Of a DNA stretch of 64,000 nucleotides, positions 60,419-64,000 are shown one piece after another; position 1 is the stretch's first letter; each line of letters opens with the position of its first letter. The position numbers were made by a program, and so were the translations under genes. The notes under the pieces are model-generated. The model saw only the letters and a program-made list of their open reading frames with translations, did not search any database and was not told the DNA's origin. The DNA comes from Cellulosimicrobium funkei (GTDB lineage: Bacteria > Actinomycetota > Actinomycetes > Actinomycetales > Cellulomonadaceae), in the NCBI RefSeq assembly GCF_004519295.1, contig NZ_SOZH01000011.1:124001-188000 (forward strand). The letters are read 5' to 3'.

Positions 60419-60502
60419 GTTGAGTCTGCTTCACTCAAGGTAGATCCGTGGTCGGTGCTCGCGCAACCTCACCCGGCTCAACTTGAGTCCATCAGGCTCA
60501 AC
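60419..60502 (-). promoter_or_regulatory. dnaK promoter with two HAIR (HspR) operators
   Basis: HAIR 1 is TTGAGT-CTGCTTC-ACTCAAG (60420-60439), matching the CTTGAGT-N7-ACTCAAG consensus except at one outer base. HAIR 2 is CTTGAGT-N7-GCTCAAC (60482-60502), matching in one arm and 5 of 7 in the other. On the minus strand TTGCGC and TACCTT, 18 bp apart, give a plausible promoter whose start would fall in HAIR 1. The 58-bp leader before dnaK holds the 13-mer GTGCCCGACGGCG (60384-60396). Confidence 0.9.
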
Positions 60503-60579
60503 CTTCACGCGACCCGTACTATTCCCCGCTCCTTGAAATGCACCTGCCGCACGTCGTGGGTGTAGGTTTCCACCTACCT

Positions 60580-60636
60580 TGGCGAGTTTTCCATCACGGT
60601 GTCGTGGCCGTGGCGAATTTTCCATTAACGTGTCGT
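60580..60636. repeat. Two 26-bp direct repeats at the transposon end
   Basis: 60580-60605 and 60611-60636 share TGGCGA.TTTTCCAT and GTGTCGT and match at 22 of 26 positions. They are 31 bp apart. Their position between the presumed terminus and tnsA fits TnsB-binding sites, which are repeated in Tn7-type ends. Confidence 0.8.
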
Positions 60637-60653
60637 AGTCCTACGATTCGGAC

Positions 60654-61382
60654 ATGCCGGTCGCAACGGGCGAGGTCCAGGTCACTTACGTGACTGGCCC
60701 GGGCGACGATGTCACCGCCGGCATCTCGAAGGTCGACGCGCGCCAGCTCGCCGAGGGCAGCCCGGTGCGTGAGTTCCCGGTCTACGTCGGACGTCGGAAC
60801 TACTCGGGCTACTTCTGGTCGTCGACGATGAGCCGACACGTGGTCTACGAGAGCCTGCTCGAACTCTCGTGGCTCTGGCTCGCCGACTTCGACCCGGCCG
60901 TCGCGCGCATCGCCGCCCAACCAATGCGGCTACGGGGGCGCGACGGGGACCGCGTACGCAACAGGATCCCCGACTTCATCAGCCTGCTTCGCGACGGCAC
61001 CGTTCGTGTGGTCGATGTGAAACCCGCGGCCATGCTCGCGACGGACGAGGTCGAGGCCTCGCTCGCCTGGACACGGGGTGTGTGTCGCTCACGCGGCTGG
61101 GAGTACGAAATCTGGACCGGCCCTGACCCGACCACCTTGCGGAACGTGCAATGGATCGCGGCCGCTCGACAGCCACACATGTCGGCGTCACTCGACGCCC
61201 GGGCAACGACCGTCAAAGCGTCGGGAGGGTGCACCTTCGGGGAGCTCGAGGCTCGATTGCGTGCTGAAGGCCGTGCCGCGCCACGTCTGGAGATCCTCGG
61301 GGCCATCTGGAGGGGCTTGCTGACGTGCGATCTGTCCGTTCCTCTCTGCTCCCAGAGCTGGTTGGAGCCAGTCGATGAATGA
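60654..61382 (+). CDS. tnsA: TnsA-like heteromeric transposase endonuclease subunit
   Basis: A 242-residue PD-(D/E)xK nuclease of the TnsA type, which cuts the 5' strands at the transposon ends. The N-terminal catalytic domain has E66 (VVYESLLEL), D107 (RIPDF) and D121-V-K123 (VVDVKP). The C-terminal part (about 190-242) is the helical TnsC-contact region. TACGAT 6 nt before ATG 60654 predicts leaderless mRNA. It overlaps tnsB by 8 nt. Confidence 0.9.
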   Translation: MPVATGEVQVTYVTGPGDDVTAGISKVDARQLAEGSPVREFPVYVGRRNYSGYFWSSTMSRHVVYESLLELSWLWLADFDPAVARIAAQPMRLRGRDGDRVRNRIPDFISLLRDGTVRVVDVKPAAMLATDEVEASLAWTRGVCRSRGWEYEIWTGPDPTTLRNVQWIAAARQPHMSASLDARATTVKASGGCTFGELEARLRAEGRAAPRLEILGAIWRGLLTCDLSVPLCSQSWLEPVDE

Positions 61383-63408
61383 TCGCTCGGTCGTCGCCCT
61401 GGCCGTCGGTTCGCGGGTGTGGTGGGACGGCGGATTCTGGGAGGTTCGGGGGCTCGGCGACGGCATGGCCCAGCTGACGCACCAGGGCCGTACGGTCGCG
61501 ATCACGATTGGCGAGCTGGCGCGGCGAACGATCGATGACAGCGGCCGGGACGCAAGCACCGACACCGACGAGAAGGTGCGCTCCCTCGACGGGGCAGCAG
61601 CGCTGGCGTCGTTGGACGCGGAGGAACGAAAGCGCCTTGAGGAGCTGGCCCAAATCGTCCCGCGGCTGCTGGACGATTCGTCGCCCCTCGCGCCGCGGGT
61701 TGCACGCGCCGCGAGGAAACTCGGTATGTCGCCCAGGTCGCTCGAGCGCCGCATCGCTGCGTACCGGCGCTCCGGAGTGGCCGGGCTCGTTGACTCGCAT
61801 GCCACGCGAACCCGCGCCTCACAGGTCGACCCGCGCTGGGACGAGGTTTGCGCGCGTGTGTTGCGGTCGTACACATACGCTTCGACCCCGACGCGGTCAG
61901 CCGTTCTGGCGAGGATTGCCCGCGAGCTCGAAGAGCAGTACGGCCCTGCTGTCGTACCGATCCCGGCGACCACCACGGCATACCGGCGCCTGAACGCTCT
62001 GGCCAAGGGGAAGCAGAGCTTCGGCAGTGCGTCCGGCCGCCGATCGGTCGCTGAGCGGCCCCAGGGTGTCCTTGGCCGACTCAGGGCCGATCGCCCGGGC
62101 CAGTTCGTCGTGCTCGACACGAACGACCTGGACGTTTTCGCGATGGAGCCGGTGACGTTGCGCTGGGTGAAGATCCAGCTGACCGCGGCGATGGACTTGT
62201 ACTCGCGATGCATCGTCGGCCTGAAGGTCACCCCGGTGTCGACGAAGGCAGTGGACGTCGCGCGCGTGCTCTACGAATGCGTACGCCCAGCCGACGAAGC
62301 TAACCCGACGGCTTCGTTCCCGTACCACGGCGTCCCGGACGCCGTGTTGGTCGGCACCGAGGTGCCGGACGAGCGGCTGCTGTCCCGCCAGGCTGGACTC
62401 CCAGCCGTCTTCGCGGAGTCGATCGTGGTCGACCGCGGCAAGCAGTACATCTCGTCGCACGTGATCAGCGCGTGCGCGCGGCTGGGGATCTCGGTGCAGC
62501 CGGCGAACCCGAAGAAGCCGACGGACAAGCCGACGATCGAGCGCTTCTTCCGCACGCTTCGCGAGGGCCTACTCCAGCATCTGCCCGCGTACAAGGGACC
62601 GAACGTCTACTCACGCGGGAAGGAGGTGGAGGGCCAGGCCTTCCTGTGGGTGTCGGAGCTCGAGCAAATCATCCGCGAGTGGGTCACGACGGTGTACCAC
62701 CAGAGCGCGCACGACGGGCTGGCTGTCCCCGAGCTCCCGCGCGCGTCCCTGAGCCCGATCGAGGCGTACAACCTCGGCTTCGCGCGGTCTGGCGGAATGG
62801 TGCTGCCCGCCCATGCCGGCCTCGCGTACGAGTTCCTCGACGTCCAGTGGCGCACTATCCAGCACTACGGCGTCGACATCGGCGGGCTGCGGTACGACGG
62901 TAAAGCGCTAAATCCTTACCGCGGCAGACGGTCGGAGTTCGCCGGGAAGCACGCCGGCAAGTGGCCCTTCTACGTCGATGCGCACGACGTGCGGCACGTG
63001 CACTTCAAGGACCCTGCCGACGGCTCCTGGCACTCCCTGCGATGGGAACACGCACCCGCGCTGGGTGCACCGATGAGCCAGGACGCCGTCGACTACGTCA
63101 AGCGCCTTGCCCTGCGCGAGGACCGGCACGTCGAGCCCCAGTCGGCCCTCGACGACCTCCTGCGGCGATGGGCGCGTGACGCGGTGACCGACCGCCGCGA
63201 ACGCAATTTGGCAATCCGTCTGAGCGCGCAACGCGATGCCCCTCTTCCGGAGGAGCCGACTGCAGCTGAGAAGGTCGCGGCACTCCCGAGCGTCGTGAAC
63301 CTCGCCGACGAGCGGTCGGCACGTCGGCCAGAGATCGAGGAGGACGAGCTCAGCGTGTTCGAGGAGTTCCCACCCGACGAGCTCGGTTACGCGGTGATCG
63401 ACGAGTGA
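61375..63408 (+). CDS. tnsB: TnsB-like DDE transposase
   Basis: A 677-residue transposase of the Mu/Tn7/Tn5053 family that joins the 3' ends to target DNA. A helix-turn-helix lies at about residues 106-140 (RAARKLGMSPRSLERRIAAY). The DDE triad is D248 (VVLDTND), D353 (VVDRGKQY) and E389 (PTIERFF), giving the classic D-35-E spacing. The Mu C-terminal beta domain is about 500-560 (GGLRYDGKALNPYRGR). It overlaps tnsA (ATG 61375) and its stop overlaps the tnsC start (GTGA). Confidence 0.95.
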   Translation: MNDRSVVALAVGSRVWWDGGFWEVRGLGDGMAQLTHQGRTVAITIGELARRTIDDSGRDASTDTDEKVRSLDGAAALASLDAEERKRLEELAQIVPRLLDDSSPLAPRVARAARKLGMSPRSLERRIAAYRRSGVAGLVDSHATRTRASQVDPRWDEVCARVLRSYTYASTPTRSAVLARIARELEEQYGPAVVPIPATTTAYRRLNALAKGKQSFGSASGRRSVAERPQGVLGRLRADRPGQFVVLDTNDLDVFAMEPVTLRWVKIQLTAAMDLYSRCIVGLKVTPVSTKAVDVARVLYECVRPADEANPTASFPYHGVPDAVLVGTEVPDERLLSRQAGLPAVFAESIVVDRGKQYISSHVISACARLGISVQPANPKKPTDKPTIERFFRTLREGLLQHLPAYKGPNVYSRGKEVEGQAFLWVSELEQIIREWVTTVYHQSAHDGLAVPELPRASLSPIEAYNLGFARSGGMVLPAHAGLAYEFLDVQWRTIQHYGVDIGGLRYDGKALNPYRGRRSEFAGKHAGKWPFYVDAHDVRHVHFKDPADGSWHSLRWEHAPALGAPMSQDAVDYVKRLALREDRHVEPQSALDDLLRRWARDAVTDRRERNLAIRLSAQRDAPLPEEPTAAEKVAALPSVVNLADERSARRPEIEEDELSVFEEFPPDELGYAVIDE

Positions 63409-64000
63409 GCAACGTCTGGGCCGCGTGGCTGCGCCGCTACGACACCGACCGGTTCACGCTCACCCGTAAGCAGGGCTGGGACCGCTTCGTCAACGCCGCT
63501 CCCCGCGAGGAGTTCGACACCCTCACCCGCCGCCAGATGGGAAGACTGGGCGAGGACGAGCGAGCCGACTACGACGAGGCCCGCATGGTGTGGAACGCCA
63601 ACCTGCCGACCGTCCGCACGTCCCAGCTCGAGCACGCGAACTCGGTCATCGACATGGTGATGGCCTCCGCACGACGTGACGGCGACAAGCTGCGCGGCTC
63701 GGTCGTCATCGACGCCGAGCCCGGCCTCGGCAAGACCACGATCGCCACGCGCTACGGTCGAGCGTTCCACCGCGCCCAGCACCGCCGCTACGGCACTGAG
63801 ACGCCCGAGGGGCATCAGTTCCTGCCCGTCGCGTTCATCCCGATCGCCGCCCAGATCACGCTCAAAGGACTCAACCAGCGCCTGCTGCGCTTCTACGGCC
63901 ACCCGGCCGCGGAGACGGCCACGAAGGAGCGCCTCGCCTCCCTGCTGGTCGACGCCGTCAGCAGCTGCCAGACCCGCCTGATCATCGTCGACGACCTCCA
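63405..64000 (+). CDS. tnsC: TnsC/TniB-like AAA+ ATPase, N-terminal part (cut by window end)
   Basis: The first 198 residues of the transposition regulator. The start is GTG 63405 inside the tnsB stop (GTGA). Walker A AEPGLGKTT is at residues 104-112 and Walker B LIIVDD at 192-197. A conserved N-terminal WAAWLRRYDTDRFTLTRK precedes. TnsC bridges the target selector and the TnsAB transposase. The target selector (TniQ/TnsD) would lie beyond the window. Confidence 0.9.
   Translation, partial: MSNVWAAWLRRYDTDRFTLTRKQGWDRFVNAAPREEFDTLTRRQMGRLGEDERADYDEARMVWNANLPTVRTSQLEHANSVIDMVMASARRDGDKLRGSVVIDAEPGLGKTTIATRYGRAFHRAQHRRYGTETPEGHQFLPVAFIPIAAQITLKGLNQRLLRFYGHPAAETATKERLASLLVDAVSSCQTRLIIVDDL

Larger units (their letters stand above)
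60561..64000 (+). mobile_element. Tn7-like transposon, left part (window ends inside tnsC)
   Basis: A compact tnsA-tnsB-tnsC set (60654-64000) with coupled starts, lower GC and different codon use than the neighbours is preceded by a non-coding end with repeats. TGTAGG at 60561 is a candidate 5'-TGT terminus, and GTAGGT-TTCC-ACCTAC lies at 60562-60577. The exact end and the duplicated target are not proven because the other end is outside the window. The element sits about 60 bp beyond HAIR 2 of the dnaK promoter. Confidence 0.8.

Noticed and set aside
63387-63902. Minus-strand 171-codon ORF opposite tnsC
   Set aside because: It is antisense to the Walker A-containing tnsC frame and has no motif or start signal.

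Overview
The window is very GC-rich, uses GTG and ATG starts freely, has short intergenic gaps, and carries marker genes of high-GC Gram-positive bacteria (HspR with HAIR operators, DUF2510 protein, a DtxR-type iron box, mycofactocin/F420-type LLM oxidoreductases, PnuX under an FMN riboswitch). This points to an actinobacterium, most likely a Cellulomonas/Cellulosimicrobium-like member of the Micrococcales; that placement is inference from gene content, not from a database search. A repeated trait is a TANNNT hexamer exactly 6-7 nt before the start codon, which predicts that many of its transcripts are leaderless.

Layout. 1-5000 (minus): kdpFABC potassium ATPase with the start of kdpD, preceded by an extra 27-residue membrane peptide. 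5281-16030: housekeeping and small genes (LytR_C protein, two acetyl/oxidoreductase groups, NCS2 permease, RibD-like reductase, an ABC exporter divergent from a TetR regulator with clear operators). 16074-20389 (minus): the Pnkp-Hen1 RNA-repair pair. 20571-23043: MOSC protein, a TetR gene and the FMN-riboswitch-controlled riboflavin transporter pnuX. 23081-31276: acyl-CoA dehydrogenase and thiolase, Nudix, RidA, two PAP2 phosphatases and a secreted GH18 chitinase. 31419-37316: dinB, two MFS exporters with a TetR gene, peptidase E. 37317-38457: a lower-GC patch beside tRNA-Ser(CGA) with a decayed copy of the tRNA 3' end and terminator. 38660-40569: iron-siderophore genes under a DtxR box. 40756-44440: DUF4956 - VTC polyphosphate polymerase-like - surface lipoprotein operon. 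44483-45043: two oppositely oriented blocks of a 21-bp tandem repeat. 45087-49483: sirtuin, tadA, upp, a cysteine-rich leader peptide before a winged-helix regulator, and an NAD-binding protein. 49515-54584: a 1689-residue ECF sigma factor fused to a zinc anti-sigma motif, hydrophobic segments, a long repeat ectodomain and a C-terminal chitin-binding-like module. 55665-60361: DUF1540 gene and the dnaK-grpE-dnaJ-hspR operon with two HAIR sites. 60561-64000: the left part of a Tn7-like transposon (tnsA-tnsB-tnsC, cut by the window end).

The most unusual items are the membrane-spanning sigma factor with a carbohydrate-binding tail, the 21-bp inverted repeat blocks (with a single inverted pair of the same motif 35 kb away), the Tn7-like element whose end lies just upstream of the heat-shock operon control region, the leaderless Cys-rich ORF before a regulator, and the recurrent leaderless-promoter geometry.
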